Assembly: GCA_902786285.1 (NCBI GenBank)
Contig: CADABX010000014.1
Location: 1 to 51,726, forward strand
Source: Oscillospiraceae bacterium
GTDB lineage: Bacteria > Bacillota > Clostridia > Oscillospirales > Acutalibacteraceae
DNA length: 51,726 nucleotides
Direction: 5' to 3'
Of the stretch, positions 1 to 8,466 are shown piece after piece. The translations under genes were made by a program, and so were the position numbers. The notes below the pieces were generated by a model that was given only the letters and a program-made list of their open reading frames with translations, ran no database searches and was not told the origin of the DNA. Every line of letters begins with the position of its first letter. Within the stretch, counting starts at the first letter, position 1.

Positions 1-99
1 AGCTCTCCCTTGATATGTGTTTTTGTGGTTATTAACATCATATCACATTTGAGTTGAATTTCTTCTTTTATTTGTTACCCATCAATTGTACCATAACAC

Positions 100-846
100 T
101 CAGGAAAGCAGATCGGAAAGGATCAGCATCACGCAAAAGCCGAGCAAAAACGCGTAGCTCGCCGGACGGTTGCTGTCTTTTTGGTGCGTTTCCGGGATCA
201 TCTCGTCCACGATCACATACAGCATACAGCCGCCGGCAAACGAGAGCGCAAACGGCAAAACCGCCGCCGACACCGACACCGCCGCATAGCCCAGAAGCGT
301 GCCCAAAATCTCCGTCACGCCGGTGCCGCAGGCGATGAGCAGCGTTTTTTTCGGCGAAAACCCGGCGGACAGCAAAGGCGAGACGATCACCATCCCCTCG
401 GGGAGATTTTGCAGCGCGATGGCGAGCGCAACCGTGAGGGCAGTCGTTTCGCTGCCCGTGCCGAACGATACCCCGGCGGCGAGCCCCTCGGGCAGATTGT
501 GCACCGCGATGGCAGACACAAACAGCAAAACCTTGTGGCGGTGCATTGCGTCGCCGCCGTCGGCAAACAGCCGCGCTTCCAGCTTCGGCAGCAGCCGGTC
601 AAAGCAATTGAGACACAGCCCGCCGCACACCGCGCCGCCCAGCAAATGCAGCGCCGCCCATTTGCCGCCGCAGTCAAACACCGGCAAAAACAACCCGACC
701 GCAGCGGCCGCCAGCATCACGCCCGCCGCGGCGGACATGGTGACCGCCTCAAAGGCGCGCGACACACCCTTGAGCACATAGCCCGCCAGCGCGCCGAAGA
801 TCGTCGCTCCGCCGACGCCCAGCGCTGTCAGAAGCACTGCCTGCAT
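100..846 (-). CDS. ZIP family metal transporter (GufA/ZupT-like)
   Basis: A polytopic inner-membrane protein of 248 aa that probably imports divalent metal such as zinc. It has the ZIP signatures HNLPEG and ALQNLPEG in two neighbouring transmembrane helices, where His, Asn and Glu form the metal site in this family, plus a later EMIPE motif. The start at 846 (MQAVLLTALG) is preceded by an AGAGGTGA ribosome binding site. An upstream in-frame extension would run into the GGGCCAA repeat arm and is not credible. The length fits short GufA-type ZIPs. It is the last gene before the window edge, and the promoter is not obvious because the repeat element lies directly upstream. Substrate specificity cannot be read from sequence. 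Confidence 0.9.
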   Translation of the reverse strand: MQAVLLTALGVGGATIFGALAGYVLKGVSRAFEAVTMSAAAGVMLAAAAVGLFLPVFDCGGKWAALHLLGGAVCGGLCLNCFDRLLPKLEARLFADGGDAMHRHKVLLFVSAIAVHNLPEGLAAGVSFGTGSETTALTVALAIALQNLPEGMVIVSPLLSAGFSPKKTLLIACGTGVTEILGTLLGYAAVSVSAAVLPFALSFAGGCMLYVIVDEMIPETHQKDSNRPASYAFLLGFCVMLILSDLLS

Positions 847-899
847 ACCATCACCTCTTATGGTAAGGTATGCGAAGGGAGGGAAAGAGGTGCATCGGA

Positions 900-1134
900 G
901 GGCCAAGGGCCAAGGGCCGAGGGCCGAGGGGTTCTGAATCAATCGTTGATTCCAATAAAGAAAACGGTACCTGCAACTGCAGATACCGTTCTTTATATCT
1001 TATCGGTTATGAATGCAAAAACGACGCATACGCGGGCAGTTCTTTTCCAGTTGGAACAGGTCCGGCGTGTTGGCCCTCGGCCCTTGGCCCTTGTCCCTTG
1101 GCCCTTATTCCTTGGCCCTTGGCCCTTATTCCTT
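900..1134. repeat. Inverted heptamer-array element, GGGCCAA flavour
   Basis: The left arm (900–931) is a tandem 7-bp repeat (GGGCCAA/GGGCCGA). The right arm (about 1072–1134) holds nine units of its reverse complement (GGCCCTT with GTCCCTT and ATTCCTT variants). The interior carries a terminator-like hairpin at 957–994 (CGGTA...TACCG with AAAG/CTTT ends). The last heptamers supply the final Lys-Glu and TAA stop of polA. It fills the zip–polA gap and matches the architecture of the other arm-bounded elements in the window. Confidence 0.75.
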
Positions 1135-3735
1135 CGCCTCATACCACGTTTTGCCGCAGTGGACGTCGCACAGGAGCTTGACGGAGAGCGAAACCGCCTG
1201 CTCCATTTCTTCGCGCAAAAGCGACGCGGCCTTGTCCGCCTGCGACGCCGGGCATTCCACAATCAGCTCGTCGTGCACCTGCATGATAAGTCTCGCTTCG
1301 GGCAGTTCTTCCCTGAGCCTGCGACGGACGTGTACCATCGCGATCTTGATGATATCCGCAGCGGTGCCCTGCACCGGCATATTGCGCGCCACGCGTTCGC
1401 CGAACGCCTGCAGCATTTTGTTGGACGCCGTCAGCTCGGGCAGATAGCGGCGGCGGTGGAAGATCGTTTCGGCATAGCCTTTGTCGCGCGCCGTTTCCAC
1501 CACATCGTGCATATAGCGGTTGATCCCGCTGTAATGCGACAGATAGCCTTTGATATAGGCGTCCGCCTCCTTGCGTGTGACGCCGATGTCCTTTGCGAGC
1601 GAGAACGCGCCGATGCCGTAGACGATGCCGAAATTGACCGCCTTGGCGCGCGAGCGCAGCAGCGGCGTGACCATGGAAAGCGGAAGATTGAACACCTGCG
1701 AGGCGGTGATGGCGTGGATATCGTCGCCGTTGTTGAACGCCTGCTTCATATTTTCGTCGTCCGCAATCGCCGCCAAAACACGCAGCTCAATCTGGGAATA
1801 GTCGGCGTCGACCAGCGTCATCCCCTCGCCCGCCGTAAAGAAGCGGCGAATTTCCCGCCCTTCGGGATAGCGCACGGGAATATTCTGGAGATTCGGCTCC
1901 AGCGACGAGATGCGGCCCGTCCGCGTTTCGGTCTGATTGAGGCGCGAGCGGATCCGGCCGTCGGGCTCAATCTCCTTGAGCAGCCCGTCGCAATAGGTTG
2001 ATTTGAGCTTCGAGAGCGTGCGGTAGCGCAGAATGTCCGCCACGATCGGGTAGTCATAGGAAAGCGATTCGAGCACCTCGGCGGAGGTGGACCAGCCGCT
2101 TTTGGTTTTCTTTTTCGCCGGCAGCCCCAGCTTTTCAAACAGCGCTTCGCCGAGTTGTTTGGGCGAATTGAGGTTAAATGTGAATCCGGCTTCGTCAAAG
2201 ATTTTTCGGGTCAGTTCGTCGATCTTTGCGCCGAGCTCCTGCCCATAGGCTTCGATCTGCCCGCGGTCGGCGGCAAAGCCGGTGTGCTCCATTTCCGCCA
2301 GCACCTCGCACAGCGGCAGTTCGATTTCATTCAGCAGGAAGTCCTGTTCGTTTTCGTGAATCTGTTCGAGCTGCAATGCGCTCACGCGCCGCAAAACCGC
2401 CGCGCCCTGTGCCGCCGGCTGCAGCGTTTCGCTGCAGGAGAGTGCCGGCACCGGCACCGCCAGCTCCCCGGCCAGGCGCAGCAGATCGTAGGCGTTGGCC
2501 GACGGGTTGAGGATATAGCCGGCAAGCGTGGTGTCGAGCGCGAGATTTTGCATCGTCCACCCTTTGCGCAGACAGTACCGGTAAAGTTCTTTTGCGTCGC
2601 AGGTGTATTTTTTCCACGCGCCTTTGAAAAACGCTTCGCTGAACGTGTCAAAATCGAAGCAGTCCGCCGGGACATACAAAACCGTTTCGCCGCCGTTTTC
2701 CTGCATGGAAAAGCAAAACGCGGCAAGGCTTTCGCCCTCGAACACAGCGGTGAAATACGCTTCGCCGGCGTTTTTCAGCTTGCCCAAAAGTCCCATCAGA
2801 TCGCGCTCCTCGTGCAGCGTCACTGCCTGCTGCGGCGCGGCTTCTTCGGCGGCGGCCGGCTGCGGGATCGCCGTGAGCCCGAGCTTTTCGATGGTGGAAA
2901 ACATTTCGAGCTTTGCAAGCAAACGGATCGCCGCGCCCGGGTCGCCCTTCGTCGGTGCATAGGCAGAGAGGTCTTTTTCAATCGGCGCATCGAGCACGAT
3001 GGTGCCGAGCGTCCGGCTCAAAAACGCGCTGTCCTTTCCGGCACGCAGCTTTTCGCGCACACCGGCTTTTACGTCCAGCTCGTCGAGGTGGTCATAGATA
3101 TAGTCGATGGTTTCATACTGTTGAATCAGCGCGCCGGCGGTCTTTTGCCCGATCCCGGCAACGCCCGGAATATTGTCGGAGGAATCTCCCATCAGCGCCT
3201 TGATCTCGATCATGCCGTGGGGAGAGACGCCGTATTCTTCGCGGAGCTTCTCTTTGTCATAGGCCGTTGTCACAGCGCGTCCCATCTTGGTGGCGGCGAG
3301 CAAAACGGTCGTGTTGTCGCTGACGAGCTGCAGCGCGTCGCGGTCGCCGGTGGCCAAAAAGCAGCGGTCGCTGCCCTTGCATTGCGCCGAAAGCGTGCCG
3401 AGGATATCGTCCGCCTCGAAACCCTCTTTTTCCACAATCGCATAGCCGAGGTCCGTCAGCAGCTCCTTGAGCAGCGGCATCTGCGAACGCAGCTCCGGCG
3501 GCATCCCCTTGCGCCCGGCCTTGTAGCCGTCGAACAGTTTGTGGCGGAAGGTCGGCGCGTGCAGGTCAAACGCGATTGCCACATGGTCGGGCTCGCATTC
3601 CTCCCGAAGGCGCAGCAAAATATTCATAAAGCCGAAAATGCCGTTGGTAAACTGTCCGTCCTTGGTGGTCAGCAGTTTGATGCCGTAAAACGCGCGGTTG
3701 ACGATGCTGTTGCCGTCGATCACCAGTAAACGCAT
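1126..3735 (-). CDS. polA: DNA polymerase I
   Basis: An 869-aa family A polymerase for Okazaki fragment maturation and repair. The N-terminal 5'-3' exonuclease (about 1–290) has DGNSIVNRAF, GFEADDILG, TGDRDALQLV and GDSSDNIPGVAGIGQKTA. The polymerase domain has motif A DADYSQIELR, motif B RSRAKAVNFGIVYGIG and motif C QVHDELIVE. The middle 3'-5' exonuclease-like region shows no recognisable DEDD residues, so proofreading is probably absent, as in Bacillus-type Pol I. The start MRLLVIDGNS at 3735 has a GGGAGGAG ribosome binding site; a longer frame upstream is spurious. Its C-terminal KE-stop is formed by the adjacent heptamer repeat. It is divergent from dus. Confidence 0.97.
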   Translation of the reverse strand: MRLLVIDGNSIVNRAFYGIKLLTTKDGQFTNGIFGFMNILLRLREECEPDHVAIAFDLHAPTFRHKLFDGYKAGRKGMPPELRSQMPLLKELLTDLGYAIVEKEGFEADDILGTLSAQCKGSDRCFLATGDRDALQLVSDNTTVLLAATKMGRAVTTAYDKEKLREEYGVSPHGMIEIKALMGDSSDNIPGVAGIGQKTAGALIQQYETIDYIYDHLDELDVKAGVREKLRAGKDSAFLSRTLGTIVLDAPIEKDLSAYAPTKGDPGAAIRLLAKLEMFSTIEKLGLTAIPQPAAAEEAAPQQAVTLHEERDLMGLLGKLKNAGEAYFTAVFEGESLAAFCFSMQENGGETVLYVPADCFDFDTFSEAFFKGAWKKYTCDAKELYRYCLRKGWTMQNLALDTTLAGYILNPSANAYDLLRLAGELAVPVPALSCSETLQPAAQGAAVLRRVSALQLEQIHENEQDFLLNEIELPLCEVLAEMEHTGFAADRGQIEAYGQELGAKIDELTRKIFDEAGFTFNLNSPKQLGEALFEKLGLPAKKKTKSGWSTSAEVLESLSYDYPIVADILRYRTLSKLKSTYCDGLLKEIEPDGRIRSRLNQTETRTGRISSLEPNLQNIPVRYPEGREIRRFFTAGEGMTLVDADYSQIELRVLAAIADDENMKQAFNNGDDIHAITASQVFNLPLSMVTPLLRSRAKAVNFGIVYGIGAFSLAKDIGVTRKEADAYIKGYLSHYSGINRYMHDVVETARDKGYAETIFHRRRYLPELTASNKMLQAFGERVARNMPVQGTAADIIKIAMVHVRRRLREELPEARLIMQVHDELIVECPASQADKAASLLREEMEQAVSLSVKLLCDVHCGKTWYEAKE

Positions 3736-3769
3736 AGGATCTCCTCCCGATGTGCAAGTTATCTTATTT

Positions 3770-3778
3770 ATTATAGCA
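3770..3778 (-). promoter_or_regulatory. polA promoter, extended -10
   Basis: On the minus strand this reads TGCTATAAT, a consensus -10 with the extended TG dinucleotide, 35 bp before the polA start. No good -35 box is seen 17 bp upstream, which is typical of extended -10 promoters. Confidence 0.6.
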
Positions 3779-3815
3779 TATTTTTCGCAAAAGAGGTGCA
3801 TTTTTCGAAAGTTTG

Positions 3816-3824
3816 TGGTAAAAT
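3816..3824 (+). promoter_or_regulatory. dus promoter, extended -10
   Basis: TGGTAAAAT, an extended -10 with TAAAAT at 3819–3824, lies 30 bp before the dus start. It is back to back with the polA promoter in the same 119-bp divergent gap. Confidence 0.5.
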
Positions 3825-3854
3825 GTTTTGCAGCACACAAAAGGAGGAAACGCC

Positions 3855-4826
3855 ATGAAGCTTGGAAAACTGGAACTCGACGGACGCACCGCCGGCCTTG
3901 CGCCGATGGCAGGTGTGGCGGATATGGCGTTTCGCGAGCTGTGCCGCAGCTACGGCGCGAGCTATGTGGTCAGCGAAATGGTCTCCAGTAAAGGGCTGAC
4001 GATGCACGACCGCAAAAGCCAAAAGCTTCTTTTGCTTTCCGACAAAGAGCGTCCCGCAGCGGCGCAGCTATTCGGCAGCGACCCGCAGATTATGGCGGAA
4101 TCGGCGCGCAAGGCGCTCTCGTTCGCGCCGGACGTGATCGATATCAATATGGGCTGCCCCGCCCCGAAAATCGCCGGCAACGGCGGCGGCTCCGCCCTGC
4201 TCAAGGATCCGGTGCTCGCCGAACAGATCATCCGCGCGGTGGTACAGGCGGTCGATCTGCCGGTCACGGTGAAGATCCGCGTCGGGTGGGATGACGACAA
4301 TATCAACGCTGTGGAGATGGCCAAGCGTGCCGAAGACGCCGGTGCGGCGGCCATCGCCGTGCACGGCCGCACACGGCAGCAGATGTATGCGCCGCCGGTG
4401 CGCACCGGACTGATTGCCGAGGTGAAGCGCAATGTGTCGATCCCGGTCATGGCAAACGGAGACATCGTCGACGGCCCGTCGGCGGCAAAGATGCTCGAGG
4501 AAACCAACGCGGACTATCTGCTCGTCGGGCGCGGCGCGCTCGGGCGGCCGTGGGTGTTTCATCAGATCGAAGCCTATCTCAAGCACGAAGTGCTTTTGCC
4601 CGAACCGCCGGTGGCGGAGCGCATGCGCGTGATGGTGCAACATATCAAAACGATCTGCGATTACAAAGGCGAACGCATCGGCATCCGCGAAGCGAGAAAG
4701 CACGCCGCGTGGTATATCCGCGGCATCCGCGGCGCGGCGGCGTACCGGCAGCGCGTGGGTGCTTTATCGAGCATAGAGGAGCTGGAAAGATTGGCGTATG
4801 AGATCGCTTGTCAGGCGTCCTTGTAG
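3855..4826 (+). CDS. dus: tRNA-dihydrouridine synthase (DusB type)
   Basis: A 323-aa flavoenzyme that reduces uridine to dihydrouridine in tRNA. The FMN-binding TIM barrel shows LAPMAGVADMAFR at the N-terminus, NMGCPAPKI with the catalytic Cys, KIRVGW, AVHGRTRQQMY, ANGDIVDG and LVGRGALGRPW. The C-terminal helical domain is complete. The start at 3855 has AAGGAGG seven bases upstream. The TAG stop (4824–4826) lies inside a palindromic repeat that recurs at 49590. Transcription probably ends at the hairpin at 4889. Confidence 0.95.
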   Translation: MKLGKLELDGRTAGLAPMAGVADMAFRELCRSYGASYVVSEMVSSKGLTMHDRKSQKLLLLSDKERPAAAQLFGSDPQIMAESARKALSFAPDVIDINMGCPAPKIAGNGGGSALLKDPVLAEQIIRAVVQAVDLPVTVKIRVGWDDDNINAVEMAKRAEDAGAAAIAVHGRTRQQMYAPPVRTGLIAEVKRNVSIPVMANGDIVDGPSAAKMLEETNADYLLVGRGALGRPWVFHQIEAYLKHEVLLPEPPVAERMRVMVQHIKTICDYKGERIGIREARKHAAWYIRGIRGAAAYRQRVGALSSIEELERLAYEIACQASL

Positions 4827-4849
4827 GGGTCGCCCCATGTGGCGACCCG
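4823..4849. repeat. Palindromic intergenic repeat, copy 1 (GTAGGGGTCGCC family)
   Basis: GTAGGGGTCGCC-CCATG-TGGCGACCCG is a dyad with GGTCGCC/GGCGACC arms. The same sequence with one base change occurs at 49590–49616, 45 kb away. The dus stop codon is inside it. Confidence 0.75.
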
Positions 4850-4888
4850 CAAAGTCGGCAATCGTTCGTCAATAGTCATTAGTAAAAA

Positions 4889-4909
4889 ACCGCCCGGGTG
4901 GGCGGTTTT
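4889..4909. terminator. Bidirectional rho-independent terminator
   Basis: Stem ACCGCCC (4889–4895), loop GGGT, stem GGGCGGT (4900–4906). T's follow on the plus strand, and A's precede it so the minus strand also gets a U-tract. It sits between the convergent dus and the secreted-protein gene. Confidence 0.85.
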
Positions 4910-4923
4910 GTTGTATGTAACGA

Positions 4924-6111
4924 TCAGTGTCTTGCGCCGAACAGACGGGCAAAGATGCGATGGAAGAATCCTACAATACCTTGGAAGAAGCCCTCATGCG
5001 TTTTGCCGCACCAGGGGCAGCCATTAGTGCCGGTGCCCTCATTATCATTATCATTATGATCATTCTGTTCTTCATTATTTGGGGAAGTATTTTCTTGGTA
5101 TTGCTTAATAAAAGGTCTATAAGTGTTATATGCAGAAGAATCGCTGGTATAGATTGATTCGCTCCAAGAATCGTCCTCTTTTTTAGTCTCAATCTTTATT
5201 GCCTCGTTCTCTGGCGCGACAAAAAACCTTTCAGCATTTTTCAAACGATTAATCTCATCATCATCTAAAGATTGTGCGGATTGATAATCAATCCAATCAA
5301 AGAACCAATCGCCTTCACTTATTCCGTCAGAAGTATTCGATACGGAAACCCAATCATATAGACAGAACTCATAAAAAACAGTCACCGAACTAGTTGTCAA
5401 ATTATCAATAGTTGCTGCGACTCCATTAATCTCGACTGATAATTGTGCTTTGTCTACCGGAAACTGGTACGAATTACTGATTGGCCGAATATAGAAATAT
5501 AATCTATATTGATTTCCCGATTCGAAAGGAGTAGTATCATTTGCCCAAATATCGTTATCCATTTTTTTCTTCTGGGCCAAATAATAAACTTCAACTCCAT
5601 AACTAACGTAAATATCAGATATTAATGGGGATTTTCCTCCTACAGTAAGTGTTGGAACTGAAACTGCAATTCTATTAATTAGAGATGCTGTCACTGTGAA
5701 TCCGTAAACTACAGTTATGTGATACGAAGACCGCCAAAGCACACCGGTCCTTAAGTCATCACCATTCACCGTCGCAGTAACCGCCAGTTCAGGAAATACA
5801 TATGCGCCGGTCGTTTCAACCTCTATCATCAACCGATATGATTTTCCCACTTCAAGTGGCGCAGTAGTTTTTGTAAAAGAGTTTCCCGACCTCACTTCAG
5901 TCGATAAAGATACGACACCCGTGCCCCTTGTGTTCGATCGACAATTATTAACTGAAGGAACACGTCCCGCAGATAAGCCAGTAACACTCAGACTAACATA
6001 CGAAATCGATGTAGCTGCAAAAGCACCATACGATATTGCAATACATCCAATAAGAAGTACAACGGATAATAGGACAGAGAGAATACGCCTTGTGATTGTT
6101 GCTTTTTTCAT
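4924..6111 (-). CDS. Secreted protein of unknown function with C-terminal CxxCGxxH tail
   Basis: Not recognised as a named family. The 395-aa product starts at MKKATITRR (6111; GGAGG-like AGG site upstream) and has a clear signal peptide ending near SYGAFAAT. The body is Ser/Thr- and Val-rich beta-type sequence with repeated hydrophobic strand patterns, then an acidic Asn/Glu/Asp linker (about 345–365). It ends with CPWCGKTHEG followed by an amphipathic helix (FFQGIVGFFHRIFARLFG). That tail is also seen in the unrelated secreted protein at 46905–47420. Base composition and codon use are much more AT-rich than in neighbouring genes, suggesting recent acquisition. It is probably exported and held at the cell surface through its tail; that is inference. 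Confidence 0.75.
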   Translation of the reverse strand: MKKATITRRILSVLLSVVLLIGCIAISYGAFAATSISYVSLSVTGLSAGRVPSVNNCRSNTRGTGVVSLSTEVRSGNSFTKTTAPLEVGKSYRLMIEVETTGAYVFPELAVTATVNGDDLRTGVLWRSSYHITVVYGFTVTASLINRIAVSVPTLTVGGKSPLISDIYVSYGVEVYYLAQKKKMDNDIWANDTTPFESGNQYRLYFYIRPISNSYQFPVDKAQLSVEINGVAATIDNLTTSSVTVFYEFCLYDWVSVSNTSDGISEGDWFFDWIDYQSAQSLDDDEINRLKNAERFFVAPENEAIKIETKKEDDSWSESIYTSDSSAYNTYRPFIKQYQENTSPNNEEQNDHNDNDNEGTGTNGCPWCGKTHEGFFQGIVGFFHRIFARLFGARH

Positions 6112-6199
6112 ACTTTCAAACCTCCAAATAGAATAATTGGTTGGGCACAATAAAAAATGCGCCCATGAAGGACGCATAAAAAATGCCGTCCGTCATGTC

Positions 6200-6342
6200 G
6201 CCAAACAAACCTTACCATTATCATTGACAAATAATCAACCCGTAGCAAGTCAGGACGCACTTTTTAACAAGTGTGTCTACAGGTTTATTATTTGTGTTTT
6301 TTATTGGTAAATCCGAAGCAAAATACTCCGGGTTTGTTTGGC
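6200..6342. repeat. Long imperfect inverted repeat in AT-rich spacer
   Basis: The outer arms GCCAAACAAACC (6200–6211) and GGTTTGTTTGGC (6331–6342) are perfect complements. Inside them TTACCA and ACAAATAATCAACC pair with GGTTTATTATTTGT and TGGTAA, giving about 40 paired positions around a central loop. It could be a MITE-like remnant or a structured RNA. It lies directly upstream of the AT-rich secreted gene and shares its low GC. Confidence 0.7.
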
Positions 6343-6384
6343 TCTTTCACTTTACCATATTCCACTGCAAATTGCAAGAGGTTG

Positions 6385-6717
6385 TAAAAAAATAGCCGCC
6401 AGATTGGCGGCAACTACAATATGTACAACACAGCGCCCGTAGCGTCGAATACAATGCTGCCGCAGGCAGCCACCAAAGACGCCGTCCCCAGCGCACGCAG
6501 TGCGCGTTGGGGAAGGGCGCGGGTCTCCGGTGGAGACCTCTGCCGCAGGCAGAAGGGGTCGATCGACTGGGCGCGGACGGTGGAAGGTATAGCCGCTGAC
6601 TGATCGACCGGGTGTCGCAAATCGATGTGCAGCGGTCACCTCACAGGCGACTGCAGCTATGCTTTAACAACCAGCGGCCCGCGGGGCCGCCGCTACCAAA
6701 AAGCAGGCAAAGCAACA
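6385..6717. repeat. Cluster of short palindromes, no gene
   Basis: This GC-rich stretch has no credible coding sequence but many small dyads: GCCGCC-AGATT-GGCGGC, GCTGCC-GCA-GGCAGC, CTGCC-GCA-GGCAG, GGTCTCC-GG-TGGAGACC (6532–6548, recurring at 14717–14733), and CAGCGGCCC-GCG-GGGCCGCCGCT. It resembles decayed repeat elements. Confidence 0.6.
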
Positions 6718-6738
6718 ACCGCCCGGGTGGGCGGTTTT
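6718..6738. terminator. Rho-independent terminator
   Basis: Stem ACCGCCC (6718–6724), loop GGGT, stem GGGCGGT (6729–6735), TTTT on the plus strand. It is near-identical to the hairpin at 4889 and lies immediately after the stop of the minus-strand glycosyltransferase. The minus-strand U-tract is poor. Confidence 0.55.
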
Positions 6739-6739
6739 A

Positions 6740-8152
6740 TCATGCTTTGGTTTTGGACTCATTTTGCCGTTGTTTTCTGACAAGCTTTGCGTACCGTTTC
6801 TTTTGCATCGCGCCGGTGACCGGCGCAGACAGCACACCGGCGGCAACGCCGAGGATCCACACATACTTCCAGCCGACCAGCAGGCCGAACAACAGGAGCA
6901 CCGCACAGGCGATCAGCCAATAGAGCAGCTGCGTTTTGCCGTTGCTCTTGTTCAGCTCTGCGAGCAGATCCACACCGTTGGACGAATGCGGCGCGGCAAG
7001 AAGGAAGTCGGCGGCGCCCGCCGGTCCCGCGCAGGCGCGGAAATCGTCGCTGCAAGTCTTCGCGGAGGCTTTGTATGCATCGTTTTGCAGCACATCCAGC
7101 ACGGCGGCGCGGATGCCGGCGACGGAATCATCTTTGAGCGTCACGCCTGCGCCGAGCTCCGCCGTCCGCTTTGCAACGGCATGCTGCTCGCCTGTTTGCG
7201 GATAGAGCACCATCGGCGTCGCCATAAAGAGGCTTTCGCTCACACTGTTCATCCCGCAGTGGGTCAAAAACACGTCTGCCCGCGAGAGCACGTCGAGCTG
7301 GTCGACGAAGGGAAACACCTGCACATGCTCCGGCAGCGGGCCGAGCACACGCGGGTCGAGCGTCCGGCCGCAGGAGATCAGCACGTCCACAGGCTCGTTT
7401 TTCAGCGCGTCGATGCAATTGCGATAGAGGTCTGGCCGGTCGTTGATTACCGTGCCCATCGAGATGTAGACAAGCGGCCGCGCGTGCTGCTTGTTTGGCG
7501 CCGCGCCCGAAAACACGGACGGTCCGGCAAACAGATAGTGGTCGCTAAAGCTTTCGGCAAACGGCTGAAACCGGCGGGAGGTATAGACAATGGAATCCGT
7601 CTGATTGTCGCTTTGCACAAGCTGCAGCGCGCTTTTGACCCGGTAGCCGCAGGGGCGCAGGGTTTTGAGCTCCTTTGAGATTTTCGGCAGTCCGCCGATC
7701 ATGTCCGCCAGCTCTTTCGGCGACTGCTTCATATAGCCGGAGGATAACTGATTGAACGCAAACGTGCTGGTTGAAACAACCAGCGGCACCCCGTATTTCC
7801 ACGCGCTCAGCTTACCCCAGAAGCAGGCGGAATCCGAAAAGACAACGTCGGGCTGAAACGATCGGAATTCTTCCGAAAGAAAGGCGTCCATACGCAGCGT
7901 GGTACGGATGGACTGGATCGTCATCTGGGTGGTTGATACGTGCAGCAGGCTGTTTTCCTCCCGCGCAGAAAGTGCCGGCAAAAACGCATCGCACGCAACG
8001 AATTGTGCGCCGGTCGCCCGGATCTTTGCTTCAAAATCGGCAAACGAATAGAACCGCACGGCGTTTCCGCGCCGTACCAGCTCGGCCACGACCGGCAGCA
8101 TCGGGTTGGTGTGCCCGTGCGCCGGGATGCAGAAGCAGGCGATGTGTTTCAT
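6740..8152 (-). CDS. GT1 (MGT-like) glycosyltransferase with C-terminal membrane tether
   Basis: A 470-aa GT-B fold glycosyltransferase likely using a UDP- or dTDP-sugar. The N-terminal acceptor domain begins IACFCIPAHGHTNPMLPV, typical of macrolide/UGT-type GT1 enzymes. The donor-site signature is FLTHCGMNSVSESL...PMVLYPQTGEQHAVAKR at about 285–325. Unusually, after the catalytic domain it carries two hydrophobic segments (about 405–450: LLYWLIACAVLLLFGLLVG and YVWILGVAAGVL) and a basic tail, so it is probably held at the membrane face. Its start overlaps the stop of the AbrB gene by ATGA, implying translational coupling. The acceptor could be a lipid, drug or sterol; the sequence does not decide. 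Confidence 0.88.
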   Translation of the reverse strand: MKHIACFCIPAHGHTNPMLPVVAELVRRGNAVRFYSFADFEAKIRATGAQFVACDAFLPALSAREENSLLHVSTTQMTIQSIRTTLRMDAFLSEEFRSFQPDVVFSDSACFWGKLSAWKYGVPLVVSTSTFAFNQLSSGYMKQSPKELADMIGGLPKISKELKTLRPCGYRVKSALQLVQSDNQTDSIVYTSRRFQPFAESFSDHYLFAGPSVFSGAAPNKQHARPLVYISMGTVINDRPDLYRNCIDALKNEPVDVLISCGRTLDPRVLGPLPEHVQVFPFVDQLDVLSRADVFLTHCGMNSVSESLFMATPMVLYPQTGEQHAVAKRTAELGAGVTLKDDSVAGIRAAVLDVLQNDAYKASAKTCSDDFRACAGPAGAADFLLAAPHSSNGVDLLAELNKSNGKTQLLYWLIACAVLLLFGLLVGWKYVWILGVAAGVLSAPVTGAMQKKRYAKLVRKQRQNESKTKA

Positions 8153-8367
8153 GCGTCATCGCCGTCCTTTTCCGCAAAGGTCTTGCCGATCAGCTCCGCA
8201 AACGCCGCTTTCGGCGGAATCGCGATCCCACGGCGCACGTCGCCGAACAGCATCAGCGTGTCGCCCGGGTGGATATCGAACAGTTCACGCGCCTGCTTGG
8301 GGATGACGATCTGCCCTTTTTCACCGACCGTGGCTGTCCAGGCGTATTGCCCTTCTCTTTCCTTCAT
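8149..8367 (-). CDS. AbrB/MazE-type swapped-hairpin transcription factor
   Basis: 72 aa. The SpoVT-AbrB DNA-binding hairpin is seen in ATVGEKGQIVIPKQARELFDIHPGDTL, which matches the family's G-Q-I-V-I-P-K-x-R pattern. The start MKEREGQYAWT at 8367 has GGAG nine bases upstream; a longer frame through the promoter is discarded. It overlaps the glycosyltransferase gene by 4 bp. The promoter contains a perfect 9-bp dyad over the -10 box, a good candidate for autorepression. It probably controls the glycosyltransferase with which it is cotranscribed. Confidence 0.88.
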   Translation of the reverse strand: MKEREGQYAWTATVGEKGQIVIPKQARELFDIHPGDTLMLFGDVRRGIAIPPKAAFAELIGKTFAEKDGDDA

Positions 8368-8382
8368 TGCACACACTCCAAA

Positions 8383-8430
8383 AGTATGATTTGTATAACT
8401 AATCATACTACCGTTCGGCAGAATTGTCAA
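8383..8430 (-). promoter_or_regulatory. abrB promoter with overlapping operator dyad
   Basis: Minus-strand TTGACA (8425–8430), 17-bp spacer, TATGAT (8402–8407). A perfect inverted repeat AGTATGATT (8383–8391) / AATCATACT (8401–8409) with a 9-bp spacer covers the -10 box, so a bound dimer would block RNA polymerase. Confidence 0.75.
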
Positions 8431-8440
8431 GAGGGCAAAG

Positions 8441-8464
8441 AAAAAAAGCCGATCAGGGATCGGC
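8441..8464 (-). terminator. Terminator of the ECF S component gene
   Basis: Minus strand GCCGATC-CCT-GATCGGC (8448–8464) followed by seven T's. It separates the upstream S component transcript from the abrB promoter. Confidence 0.8.
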
Positions 8465-8466
8465 AT

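Noticed and set aside
181-2001. 606-aa plus-strand frame across zip, the GGGCCAA element and polA
   Set aside because: It crosses two genes and a repeat element, and its sequence is Arg/Gln/His-rich shadow translation.
2155-3729. Long plus-strand open frame antisense to polA
   Set aside because: It is a shadow of polA in GC-rich DNA, with no ribosome binding site and Arg/Gln-rich nonsense composition.
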